A DNA stretch of 64,000 bases from Parageobacillus thermantarcticus (lineage in GTDB: Bacteria; Bacillota; Bacilli; Bacillales; Anoxybacillaceae). Positions 1 to 8,226 of this stretch are shown piece after piece (position 1 is the stretch's first letter; the number at the start of each line of letters is the position of its first letter). The stretch is taken from assembly GCF_900111865.1 (NCBI RefSeq), contig NZ_FOJS01000001.1, positions 344,930 through 408,929 of the forward strand. The letters are read 5' to 3'. A model generated the notes under the pieces. The model ran no database searches. It was not told the origin of the DNA and was given only the letters and a program-made list of their open reading frames with translations. The position numbers and the translations under genes were made by a program.

Positions 1-2025
1 AGGAAGAAAAACAGATTGTGCTTCCTCTTGGTTATGGTGAATGACAATAATGTCCTGCCAAGGCCCATACTGCTGTACGCCGCGAAGATGGTATGCGATG
101 ATGGATGCTGAAACTGGCTCAAGGAAAAAAAGGTGATTGTTTATCTCTGCTTCGGTAGTAAACCGGAAAGCGCGGTGGGACTTTCGAAGCCGAATAAGCC
201 CTTGAACATAGCGGATATCGCCTTCGTGCTCGCTTTTTCGCTTCCAGTCGATTTGATTGATCGCATCGGGAGCGTTATAGCTATTGTCTATCCCTTGCTT
301 TGTCCGGTAAAATTCCTGCCCGCTATGCAAAAACGGAATTCCTTGTGAAAGCAGCACGATCGCTGTCGCTAATTTTTGCCGCTTTTTTTTCGTTTGTTCG
401 CTTTCATGGCCGTTGGCAATTTCTAGCTTATCCCAAAACGTATGGTTATCGTGCGATTCGACATAATTAATCGTTTGGGTCGGATGAAGAAACGGTCCTT
501 GTTTGTTGCGGACGCTTCCGCTAATCGCTACTTTCACTTTTTCGCGATCATCAGAATCGCCAAGCGCGAACCCTCTGTCAAGCGGCTGAAACGTGCTTCC
601 CTTAACGCTGTCGCGAAAATAATCGTTAAAATAGGCGATGCGCGGCAGTTTTTCCGCGTTTTGCATCGTCGCTTTTCGCTCAGGCGGAAGCGGCGTCGGC
701 AAATCCCATCCCTCTCCGAACACAAGAATGGACGGGTCGATCGCATCGAGCATTTCGCGAACCGCTTTCATTGTGTCAATATCTAAAATTCCCATTAAGT
801 CAAAGCGAAAGCCATCGACATGATACTCTTCCACCCAAAACCGAACCGAATCCAAAATCCATTTCCGCACCATTTTTCGTTCGGAAGCAATGTCGTTTCC
901 GACTCCAGTGCCATTAGCCGGGTTGCCGTATGCATCATAGCGGAAATAATATCCGGGAACGATTTTCTCCAATGACGATTGTTCGCGGATATAAACATGA
1001 TTGTAGACGACATCCATAATGACGCGAATGCCTTGCGCTTGCAGTGTATGAATCGCACGCTTTAATTCGCGAATGCGGGCATATGGATCATGCGGGTTTG
1101 TCGCATAACTCCCTTCCGGAGCGTTGTAATGGAGCGGATTGTATCCCCAATTATACTGTTGCGACGGATTGCGTTCATCCACTCCGGCAAAATCATGAAA
1201 CGGGAGCAATTCGACGTGTGTCACGCCAAGTTCCTTTAAGTAAGAGAGCCCTGTTGTTGTATGATTCGGCCCCTTTGTCTCCAGCTCGGCCAACCCTAAA
1301 TATTTTCCTTTATGAATAATTCCGCTTTCCGGGTGAATCGTAAAATCACGGATATGCATTTCATAAATAACCGCATCAGCTGGTGAGGAAAGCGGAGGAA
1401 GGAACGGCTTTTCCGTCCGCGTCTTCGCCAAATCGACGACAACCCCATGCTCCCCGTTGACGGAAACGGCAGCCGCGTACGGGTCAACCGCTTCACGCCA
1501 CACGTCGTTCACACATACGGCATACATGTAATGCATTCCTTCGATATCGTCGAATACCGTCGTCGTCCATACTCCTTTTTCCAATCTCTCTAACGGTATA
1601 TACTTTTCTTTTTCCGTTTTCGGGTCGATCAGCTTTACTTTTACTTCTGTTGCCGTTGGCGCCCACACTTTGAAAGTCGTTTTCTCGCGCGCATATGCGA
1701 TTCCTAAATCGCCGTCATAAAAAAATTGGTCGTCAAATTGCGGCGTCCGCACAACTGCCCCGATTTGCAAATTAGCTGTTGCGCCTTGGTGATCATAAAT
1801 CACGTAACGTTTTCCGATTTCTATCGGCATATTCATGATGCACTCGTATTTCATCATTGTCCCTAAATCCCATTTACGTTCCGTTTGCAAAAAATGGCGT
1901 TCTCCATGCGGCGTTTCCAGCGTAAATGTCGGCGTCTCTTCAGCGTGATACGGCTTTGGCACTAACACCGTCACCATATTCATCGCGTCTAAATATGCGG
2001 CAAACTCCCGACGTATATCAAGCAA
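1..2025 (-). CDS. amyX: Type I pullulanase (debranching enzyme), 3' end outside window
   Basis: Hydrolyses alpha-1,6 branches of pullulan, limit dextrins and glycogen. 675 codons are present and about 40 C-terminal residues should lie beyond the left edge, given family length near 718. An N-terminal CBM48-like region precedes the GH13 barrel. The pullulanase signature YNWGYNP is near residue 290, DVVYNH follows, the nucleophile motif GFRFDL is near 405, the acid/base motif GEGW near 435 and YVESHDN near 519. The start is read as TTG at 2025 behind AGGGGGTG, giving an N terminus like B. subtilis AmyX; the first downstream ATG would remove conserved residues. No signal peptide is seen, so it is probably cytoplasmic and acts with glgP on stored glycogen. 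Confidence 0.93.
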   Translation of the reverse strand, partial: MLDIRREFAAYLDAMNMVTVLVPKPYHAEETPTFTLETPHGERHFLQTERKWDLGTMMKYECIMNMPIEIGKRYVIYDHQGATANLQIGAVVRTPQFDDQFFYDGDLGIAYAREKTTFKVWAPTATEVKVKLIDPKTEKEKYIPLERLEKGVWTTTVFDDIEGMHYMYAVCVNDVWREAVDPYAAAVSVNGEHGVVVDLAKTRTEKPFLPPLSSPADAVIYEMHIRDFTIHPESGIIHKGKYLGLAELETKGPNHTTTGLSYLKELGVTHVELLPFHDFAGVDERNPSQQYNWGYNPLHYNAPEGSYATNPHDPYARIRELKRAIHTLQAQGIRVIMDVVYNHVYIREQSSLEKIVPGYYFRYDAYGNPANGTGVGNDIASERKMVRKWILDSVRFWVEEYHVDGFRFDLMGILDIDTMKAVREMLDAIDPSILVFGEGWDLPTPLPPERKATMQNAEKLPRIAYFNDYFRDSVKGSTFQPLDRGFALGDSDDREKVKVAISGSVRNKQGPFLHPTQTINYVESHDNHTFWDKLEIANGHESEQTKKKRQKLATAIVLLSQGIPFLHSGQEFYRTKQGIDNSYNAPDAINQIDWKRKSEHEGDIRYVQGLIRLRKSHRAFRFTTEAEINNHLFFLEPVSASIIAYHLRGVQQYGPWQDIIVIHHNQEEAQSVFLP

Positions 2026-2245
2026 TTCAGTCCACCCCCTTTTTGTCGGTTGAATGTGCAAAAGAAACCGGCAACTCTGGTGATTCAATCGAAGTTTATT
2101 GGATGGGGAGAGAATTTTTATACAATAATTAGGACGCGATCCTTTTTTGTATAATATGCAAAACATAGAAAATCCGGTGCAAATAAAGCGGGTGGAGACG
2201 CCGGCTGCAGTCGCATTGTAGTCGATGATGCAGCGCAAACGCCAA

Positions 2246-2277
2246 CAAAAAAAGGTGTAATTAGCTTTACACCTTTT
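2246..2277 (-). terminator. Terminator of the ytlQ-like gene
   Basis: Nine-base perfect stem (AAGGTGTAA with TTACACCTT) followed on the minus strand by a T run. The stop codon of the upstream gene is the TAA inside the left arm. Confidence 0.85.
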
Positions 2278-3226
2278 CTTCATCCATATTCCAATCTGTC
2301 CGTATATCATAATGGCTATAGCAATGGCGCAACAGACAAGAGGCTGCTTTTAATTGCGCATGCTTTAACGGGATTGTCAATTTTCGCAAAGAAGAAAACC
2401 ATTGTTCGTAATTCCGCTTGTCGATAAAATGCACATCGCTAAAAGTAGTATGACCGTAGTCAATGTAGCCATAACGATTGATAACTACTTTTTTGATCGG
2501 AAAATCAACATTGTACTGCTTATATATATCTGCTACAATTTTTCCCATTCGTTGTAACGCTATGATCGGATTGATCATTTTCTTCTCTTCATTATTGATT
2601 ATTTCTGTCCAAAAACGGTCCGAGGACGCAATGATAATATTATCTTTCGCACCTTCTGCAAACGTAATACACCATGTCGTCGTCGGGCTTAACAAAATGA
2701 CATCTAATTCGACTGGGGCGCTTTTCACTAAAAATACCGGCTTATATAAACATAAATACGTATCAGGGAAACGCTGTAAAAAATATTTTAATTTTTCTTC
2801 ATAATAAAACTTTTTATCGACGGCAGATTCATACCATATTGTCGAGCTCGCCCATTTTAATTGCAGCTGAAACATATTTTCCAAAAATAGAATTTTTAAT
2901 TCATCGATGTCTTTTGCCTCCGTTATGATCATCGGCAAGCCTTCTTCCTCATCGATTAAACGGTTTATTTGTCCTTCTGTTGTCTCTTCCTGTGGCGATG
3001 AACGTTTGAACCATTTTTTCACCTTGTCAAACAATGACGGCTTTTCCACGAGCCACTCCCATGTTTCATCGAGTTGTGGAATGGCATCATTGCTTTTATT
3101 GCTTTCCCATTGCTCTTTCGTTTGCTCCCATTGTTTTTTCTTTAAGCGAATAAATTCGCTTGCGTAGCGATACACGTCCGTTTCGTATCTTGAAATATAA
3201 TCTTGAAGCTTTATTAATTGGCCCAC
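2267..3226 (-). CDS. ytlQ: Conserved protein, YtlQ position, NERD-like fold possible
   Basis: 319-aa soluble protein with no signal peptide. The N-terminal 100 residues are highly charged and helical. The C-terminal half has the pattern of a nuclease-related (NERD-like) domain, with a buried ELDVILL strand near residue 175 and an ITFAEG strand after it. I infer this only from the pattern, and the canonical E-x-K motif is not clear. Its place directly downstream of thpR matches ytlQ in B. subtilis, which gives the symbol by synteny. The start is GTG behind GGAAG, 27 bp after thpR, so the two are probably cotranscribed. Function unknown. Confidence 0.6.
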   Translation of the reverse strand: MGQLIKLQDYISRYETDVYRYASEFIRLKKKQWEQTKEQWESNKSNDAIPQLDETWEWLVEKPSLFDKVKKWFKRSSPQEETTEGQINRLIDEEEGLPMIITEAKDIDELKILFLENMFQLQLKWASSTIWYESAVDKKFYYEEKLKYFLQRFPDTYLCLYKPVFLVKSAPVELDVILLSPTTTWCITFAEGAKDNIIIASSDRFWTEIINNEEKKMINPIIALQRMGKIVADIYKQYNVDFPIKKVVINRYGYIDYGHTTFSDVHFIDKRNYEQWFSSLRKLTIPLKHAQLKAASCLLRHCYSHYDIRTDWNMDEEKV

Positions 3227-3253
3227 ACCTGCAACACTTCCTTCAATCAGAAG

Positions 3254-3811
3254 TTATTTTGAAAGCGGAAATAGAGCAAGCGCTTCATACTTCGGCGTTC
3301 GCTCTAAATGTGTTTGATATAACACGATCTGGCCGACGGGAAACGTCGCGTTTATTCTTGGTCTCATTTGAAGATCGTTCAAAGAAAACGCTTCATTTCC
3401 TTGCCATTTGCGCGCAATCGTAATGTGCGGAGTAAACGGCCGCTTTTCTAGCGACAATCCGATATCGATACAAGCGGCATACACATCGCGTTGCAACGCA
3501 AATAATTTTTCTTCCTTTTCCACCCCTTGCCATAAAATGCGCGGCGCTGTTCGGTTGCCAAACGTTTGTATTTCTGATAACGATAAGGCAAATGGAGCGT
3601 GTCGTTTTGCCACTTGTTCCATCGTTTTGCATATTTCATCTATTTTCATCGGCGGAACATATCCTAAAAACGCCAATGTAATATGATAATCTTGTTGATG
3701 CACCCATGTGCGAAATGGAAATGTAGAAGCGATTCCTTCTTTCCATCCCGCTATTTGTTTTTTTACTTCATCAGCGATAGGAACGGCGATAAAATAATGC
3801 GTTTTTTTCAT
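3254..3811 (-). CDS. thpR: RNA 2',3'-cyclic phosphodiesterase
   Basis: 2H phosphoesterase of the LigT/ThpR family (YtlP in B. subtilis), which opens 2',3'-cyclic phosphate ends on RNA. Both catalytic H-x-T motifs are visible: HITLAFLG with His43 and Thr45, and HITIAR with His129 and Thr131. The length of 185 aa is normal for the family. The ATG at 3811 is preceded by AAAGGTGG; an in-frame extension upstream exists but would run back into the MFS gene and lacks support. It lies 16 bp after the MFS transporter gene and 27 bp before the ytlQ-like gene on the same strand, so an operon is likely. Confidence 0.9.
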   Translation of the reverse strand: MKKTHYFIAVPIADEVKKQIAGWKEGIASTFPFRTWVHQQDYHITLAFLGYVPPMKIDEICKTMEQVAKRHAPFALSLSEIQTFGNRTAPRILWQGVEKEEKLFALQRDVYAACIDIGLSLEKRPFTPHITIARKWQGNEAFSLNDLQMRPRINATFPVGQIVLYQTHLERTPKYEALALFPLSK

Positions 3812-3827
3812 ATTTTCCCACCTTTTC

Positions 3828-5006
3828 TTATGAAGGGAACTTTTTTGCATTGATCAAACGAATTCCGATGAGTGAAAGCATTCCAACAAAAGTGCAAATG
3901 CTGAAAAATAAATATACAGCCCCAATATGGCCGCGGTCAAGCATATATCCGCCAATAAACGTACAAAACCAAACTCCTAATCCGTTTCCGACCGCGGAAT
4001 AAAGCGACACTGCCGTCGCCCTCACCTGCTTTGGCGCAATATCACGCACGTATTGAAGCGCCGCAGGAATAACCAAGCCAACGGAAAGGCCTTGAACAAC
4101 CGCCGTAATGTACACGAAAAAAAGCGGCGGCTCAAAAAAGTAAAATAACCAGCGCGCGCATGATACAGCGGAAGCGAACATTAAAAGCGGGACCATTCCA
4201 AATCGATAAATAAGCTGATCTGCCATTTTCATGAACGGAGCTTCGCTTCCCGCCGCCAATAAAAACGCGATCCCTATTCCCGTCAGCGTGCCGCCGAGTT
4301 GCTTAATGAATATGCCAAAATAAAAGTTATTCGCTAAAATAGGGCCAAAAATAAGAAAAGTAGCGAGCAACAATAATACAAATTGCGGAATTTGAAACAG
4401 CTGCGCCATTCTTCGCAGCGTTTCCGGCTTCATCGGCTGGCTTTCCTTTGGAAGCCGCCAAGCAAGCAATCCAGATAACATTAGCATAAATGAAAACAAG
4501 TAAAAAATAGAAACAAGCGCAACGCGGTCTGATAACCATCCACCGATCAGCACGGCAACAGCGAAACCGATCGATCCCCATAAACGAATCGACCCATACT
4601 TTTTGCCATTCTTTTGCACGTAATGAAGCGCGATGCTATCGGAAATCGGAATGATCGCGCTTTGTGCAGACGCAAGTAAAATAGCCATGACAACAAGCCA
4701 ACGGTACTCGTCAACAAATGAATACAGCAATCCTATCAACGAAGTGGCAAACAGCGCGATTGTCAACATGAGAACCGGCTTACGCGTGTAATCTGTCATC
4801 ATTCCCCAAATCGGCTGCACAAAAATCGTCGTAACCGGGCTGATGGACATAATCATTCCGATCTCCGCCCCCGAAAGGCCGGCAACCTCTTGTAAATATA
4901 CGGATAAAAGCGGAAGCAATGTGCCGAATGCAAAAAATACAAAGAAATAAAATAGCGGAAACGCCGCTTTTCCTGTCGACTCCCCTCGTTTTAACGTCGC
5001 CTCCAT
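3828..5006 (-). CDS. MFS transporter, LacY/phenylpropionate-permease type
   Basis: 392-aa integral membrane protein with about twelve hydrophobic segments. A loop motif GMMTDYTRKP after the second segment resembles MFS motif A. The layout resembles the MFS_1-like group that includes 3-phenylpropionate and nucleoside:H+ symporters, but no substrate can be read from the sequence. Start ATG at 5006 follows AAGGGTG at rather long spacing. It is the first gene of a probable transporter-thpR-ytlQ operon, and pepV ends 91 bp upstream on the same strand. Confidence 0.8.
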   Translation of the reverse strand: MEATLKRGESTGKAAFPLFYFFVFFAFGTLLPLLSVYLQEVAGLSGAEIGMIMSISPVTTIFVQPIWGMMTDYTRKPVLMLTIALFATSLIGLLYSFVDEYRWLVVMAILLASAQSAIIPISDSIALHYVQKNGKKYGSIRLWGSIGFAVAVLIGGWLSDRVALVSIFYLFSFMLMLSGLLAWRLPKESQPMKPETLRRMAQLFQIPQFVLLLLATFLIFGPILANNFYFGIFIKQLGGTLTGIGIAFLLAAGSEAPFMKMADQLIYRFGMVPLLMFASAVSCARWLFYFFEPPLFFVYITAVVQGLSVGLVIPAALQYVRDIAPKQVRATAVSLYSAVGNGLGVWFCTFIGGYMLDRGHIGAVYLFFSICTFVGMLSLIGIRLINAKKFPS

Positions 5007-5097
5007 GTTTGGTCCCGCACCCTTTCATAAAAAGCACCGCTCTAAACAGAGCGGCATACATCATTTTTCTTTATCGTAACATATGTTTGAAAATTTT

Positions 5098-6507
5098 TCA
5101 TTTCGCTAATTCATAAATAGCTTGAGCATAAATCGCTGTTGCTTTCAACAGATCATCGATAATGATATATTCATCCTTTTGATGCGCTACGTCCGGCCGT
5201 CCCGGAAACATCGGCCCAAACGCTACTCCCGCTTTCAGCGAACGAGCATACGTGCCGCCGCCGATGGAAAGCAAAGAAGCGGGTTCGCCCGTCTGTTCTT
5301 CGTACACGCGCTGAAGCGTCTGCACAAGCACATGATTTTTATCGACATGATGCGGCTTCAAACCGCCGAAACGCTCCAGCACAAAACCGTGCTGCGCGGC
5401 AATGTGCTCTATCTTGCCCTTCATTTGCTCTATATTTGTTGTTACCGGATAGCGTATGTTAATGCCGATCTTGCCACCAGATTGTTCATGATATGACAAT
5501 ATTCCGACGTTCACTGTTAAATCGCCGGTAATCTCGTCGCTATAAGCGATTCCTAACGCTTTTCCGCGAGAATCAGCGAAATAGTCCGTCACAAAGCGGA
5601 TAAACGCTTGCGCCTGCGTATCTAGCGAAAGCGCCGAAAGCCACTTTGCCAACCATAAACCAGCATTTTTCCCGTTTTCCGGCTCCATCGCATGCGCAGA
5701 AATTCCTTCCAATTGAAGAGTAACAGTATTCCCTTTCACAACAGCATTTCCATTCATGTTCGCTTCATGAAGAAACTGGCGATACTGCTGCTCGATTTCT
5801 TGTTGCCGATCAGAATGAACGAGCAATACCGCTTCAGCGAAATCAGGGACCATATTATAACGGCGTCCCGCCTGAAACGACTGCAGGCGAATCTCGCTGT
5901 CTTCGCTCGTTCCTGTCCGTTCCATGCGCAAATCGATATCAGCAATCCCTTTTTCCGCATAAATAATCGGAAAATCCGCATCTGGCGCAAATCCCATCGT
6001 CGGCATTTCTTCATGTTGGAAATAATGTTCGACACAGCGCCATTCGCTTTCTTCATCTGTTCCGATGATCATGCGCACCCGTTTTGACAGCGGCAATCCA
6101 AGCTCCTTCACAATTTTCATCGCGTAAAACGCCGCCATCGTCGGTCCTTTATCGTCGATGGCACCGCGGGCGTATATTTTTCCGTCGCGGATTTCCGCGG
6201 CAAACGGGTCGCTTGACCAGCCATCTCCCGGCGGCACAACATCAACATGGCATAATACACCGATTAACTCATCCCCTTGTCCGATTTCAAGATGTCCGGC
6301 AAAACCATCGACGTTTTTTACCGCAAATCCTTCTTCTTGCCCACGCCGCAGCAAAAACCGCAGCGCCTCGTCCACTCCGTTGCCAAACGGCGCTTCTTCT
6401 GTAGCGTCTTCTTCATTAAGGACGCTCGGAATCCGCAATAACGCCTGCGTATCTCGGATCAGTTCCTCTTTCCGCTTCAATACTTCTTCCATCCAATTGA
6501 TGCTCAC
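5098..6507 (-). CDS. pepV: Dipeptidase PepV (M20 metallopeptidase)
   Basis: 469-aa member of the Xaa-His dipeptidase PepV family (YtjP in B. subtilis), a cytoplasmic two-zinc aminopeptidase that cleaves dipeptides. Visible metal and catalytic elements are CHVDVVP (metal His), AIDDKGP (bridging Asp), TDEESEW (catalytic Glu) and the dimer/lid motif [11 protein letters not shown]. The start is read as GTG at 6507 with AAGGGAG 7 bases upstream, which gives the usual family length; the longer in-frame extension is Lys/Arg-rich and unlikely to be translated. A promoter candidate lies at 6547-6576. Confidence 0.92.
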   Translation of the reverse strand: MSINWMEEVLKRKEELIRDTQALLRIPSVLNEEDATEEAPFGNGVDEALRFLLRRGQEEGFAVKNVDGFAGHLEIGQGDELIGVLCHVDVVPPGDGWSSDPFAAEIRDGKIYARGAIDDKGPTMAAFYAMKIVKELGLPLSKRVRMIIGTDEESEWRCVEHYFQHEEMPTMGFAPDADFPIIYAEKGIADIDLRMERTGTSEDSEIRLQSFQAGRRYNMVPDFAEAVLLVHSDRQQEIEQQYRQFLHEANMNGNAVVKGNTVTLQLEGISAHAMEPENGKNAGLWLAKWLSALSLDTQAQAFIRFVTDYFADSRGKALGIAYSDEITGDLTVNVGILSYHEQSGGKIGINIRYPVTTNIEQMKGKIEHIAAQHGFVLERFGGLKPHHVDKNHVLVQTLQRVYEEQTGEPASLLSIGGGTYARSLKAGVAFGPMFPGRPDVAHQKDEYIIIDDLLKATAIYAQAIYELAK

Positions 6508-6546
6508 CGCAATTCTCCCTTTCTTTTTTCTTTTTCTCTTGTTGTC

Positions 6547-6576
6547 ACCGTAACATAAACGAATCCATAAAGTCAA
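6547..6576 (-). promoter_or_regulatory. Candidate sigma-A promoter of pepV
   Basis: TTGACT (6571-6576) and TACGGT (6547-6552) are separated by 18 bases, about 40 bp upstream of the pepV start. The -35 is good and the -10 weak. Confidence 0.4.
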
Positions 6577-6768
6577 AGTTTTCTTTTTTTACGATCATGT
6601 TACTATTGTATTAAAAAATATTGAAATATTTTGTTAATCTCAGCAAAGCGGTAGCATTTTTCGTCCAGTTTCGTGTAAAATGTAGTAAAAGACAACAAGA
6701 TATAATCTCTCATCTTAGAAGCAGCGATGTTGTGCCATGCGAATTATGTAACGATAGGGAGTGGTCTT

Positions 6769-6990
6769 TTGAAACCTTCGACACATCGTATGCTAACACG
6801 AATTAAATCCGTCTATTTGTACATTAGCGAAAAGGGAACGGTGACGACACAAGAGCTTGTTGAGGAGTTCGGCACCACCCCAAGAACGATTCAGCGCGAT
6901 TTAAACGTGTTAGCGTATAACGACCTAGTTCGCAGCCCTAGCAAGGGCAAATGGACGACAACCAACAAGAAGGTGAGAATATCTTCTTGA
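6769..6990 (+). CDS. ytzE: Small DeoR-type HTH protein
   Basis: 73-aa protein made almost entirely of a DeoR-family winged helix-turn-helix. VTTQELVEEFG forms the first helices and TPRTIQRDLNVLAYNDLV the recognition helix and wing. It matches B. subtilis YtzE, which is equally short and lacks the sugar-phosphate sensor domain of full DeoR regulators. The start is read as TTG at 6769 after GGGAGTGG, which gives the usual N terminus (MKPSTHRMLTRIK); an ATG further upstream has no ribosome site. Target genes are unknown. A hairpin terminator follows at 7086. Confidence 0.85.
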   Translation: MKPSTHRMLTRIKSVYLYISEKGTVTTQELVEEFGTTPRTIQRDLNVLAYNDLVRSPSKGKWTTTNKKVRISS

Positions 6991-7085
6991 TTGGTTCTAA
7001 GAAGAGAGACAAAGGTGAGAGGTTATACGCGAAAATGAATGAACCTCAACATACCCAAAAGCGAATGCACATTCCGTTTGTATAG

Positions 7086-7117
7086 AAAAAGGAACCTGAA
7101 AAAGGTTCCTTTTTTTT
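7086..7117 (+). terminator. Bidirectional terminator
   Basis: AGGAACCT/AGGTTCCT stem with a 5-base loop, T run on the plus side and A run on the other. It serves ytzE (+) and the convergent pseudouridine synthase gene (-). Confidence 0.88.
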
Positions 7118-7123
7118 GCCATT

Positions 7124-7846
7124 TTAAGGGCGAAACTGTTTTAACATTTCCACTTCTTCGTCCGTCAATTCCCGATATTCGCCGACCTCTAACGATGGGT
7201 CAAGGACGAGCGGCCCCATTTGAATCCGTTTTAAATAGACAACTCTTTTCCCTAGCGCCCGAAACATCCGCTTTACTTGATGAAATTTTCCTTCCGTAAT
7301 CGTCACTTCCACATCTGAACGAAGTCCTGACTTTAAAATAACAAGTTCCGCCGGCTTTGTTTCATATCCATCATCCAAAACAACGCCGCGGCGAAATGAT
7401 GCGATATCCTCTTCCGTCACCTCTCCATCAATGACGGCAAAATACGTTTTCGGCACATGCTTTTTCGGGGAAAGCAGCTGATGGGCCAATTGACCGTCAT
7501 TCGTCAACAATAAAAGCCCTTCTGTATCTTTATCCAACCGGCCAACAGGGAAAGGAGCAAACGCACGGTCTTCCTCTTCTAGCAAGTCAATCACCGTTTC
7601 TTCCACGATATCTTCCGTCGCCGAAATCACCCCCGGCGGCTTGTTCATCATTAAATAAATAAACTCTTTATATTCAACTTCCTCTCCCCGCACCGTCACG
7701 ACTTGCTCGCTCGGATTTACTTGTGTCTTCGGATCTTTGACGATCACACCGTCAATTTTTACGACACCGGACTTTAACAATTTTTTTACTTCTTTTCTTG
7801 TTCCATAGCCCATGTTGGCAAGCATTTTATCGATGCGCAGCCCCAT
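7124..7846 (-). CDS. ytzG: rRNA pseudouridine synthase, RsuA/RluB type
   Basis: 240-aa enzyme with an N-terminal S4 RNA-binding domain (MGLRIDKMLANMGYGTRKEV) and the pseudouridine synthase core. The catalytic Asp is in GRLDKDTEGLLLLTNDG. By gene position it corresponds to B. subtilis YtzG, assigned to 16S rRNA position 516; the sequence alone shows only the RsuA/RluB/RluE group. Start ATG at 7846 has AAAGGTGG at good spacing; an upstream in-frame ATG would add 23 basic residues and is not supported. It ends against the bidirectional terminator shared with ytzE. Confidence 0.87.
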   Translation of the reverse strand: MGLRIDKMLANMGYGTRKEVKKLLKSGVVKIDGVIVKDPKTQVNPSEQVVTVRGEEVEYKEFIYLMMNKPPGVISATEDIVEETVIDLLEEEDRAFAPFPVGRLDKDTEGLLLLTNDGQLAHQLLSPKKHVPKTYFAVIDGEVTEEDIASFRRGVVLDDGYETKPAELVILKSGLRSDVEVTITEGKFHQVKRMFRALGKRVVYLKRIQMGPLVLDPSLEVGEYRELTDEEVEMLKQFRP

Positions 7847-7951
7847 ACGTTCACCACCTTTAAAAAATTTGCTCTTATTAGGCGTTTGTCTAGTCCGCAT
7901 TCTCCCTATTTCCATACACTATGAAAGAAAATGAAGAAAGGAGATTTGCCG

Positions 7952-8185
7952 ATGATGGATTACTATCTTCCAATGGCGGATGATTACCGTCAGCAACCGC
8001 CTACTTCTCAGCCTTTTGGTCCCGGTTATCCGGGCTTTCCGGGAGGTTTCCCGGGAAACATTCAGCAACGGCTCGAGCAAATCGAGCGGACGCTAGAACG
8101 TCATACGGATCGTCTCAATCGTCTTAATCGCCGCTTGCAGCGCGTCGAGCGCCGGCTTGGACTTCCTTATACGGAAGGATTTTAA
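7952..8185 (+). CDS. Small Pro/Gly-rich coiled-coil protein, unknown
   Basis: 77-aa protein that I do not recognise. Residues 1-20 are acidic and aromatic. Residues 20-35 carry a GPGYPGFPGGFPG repeat reminiscent of spore-coat proteins. Residues 37-70 form a strongly amphipathic Arg-rich coiled coil with regular leucines (LEQIERTLERHTDRLNRLN). ATG at 7952 follows AAGGAG by 8 bases, and an own hairpin terminator follows the stop, so it is a real, singly transcribed gene. A spore-surface or scaffolding role is only a guess from composition. It sits alone between two convergent minus-strand genes. Confidence 0.72.
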   Translation: MMDYYLPMADDYRQQPPTSQPFGPGYPGFPGGFPGNIQQRLEQIERTLERHTDRLNRLNRRLQRVERRLGLPYTEGF

Positions 8186-8194
8186 TCTTTTAGA

Positions 8195-8226
8195 AAAGAA
8201 GAAGGCGTTAAACCGCCTTCTTTTCC
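8195..8226. terminator. Bidirectional terminator
   Basis: GAAGGCG/CGCCTTC stem with a 6-base loop flanked by A-rich and T-rich tails, between the small coiled-coil gene (+) and ytgP (-). The ytgP stop codon lies in the loop. Confidence 0.85.

Noticed and set aside
442..1058. Several open frames of 60-114 codons on both strands
   Set aside because: They are shadows of the pullulanase, whose own frame has clear catalytic motifs throughout.
2107..2140. ATACAATAATTAGGAC similar to the IS256-type end near 63821
   Set aside because: Only about ten identical bases in AT-rich DNA, at the place where the amyX promoter should be; no transposase remnant nearby.
5692..6553. Plus-strand frames of more than 100 codons
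   Set aside because: Antisense to pepV and without family resemblance.
7035..7085. 16-codon frame after ytzE
   Set aside because: No good ribosome site and directly followed by the ytzE terminator; probably untranslated 3' sequence.
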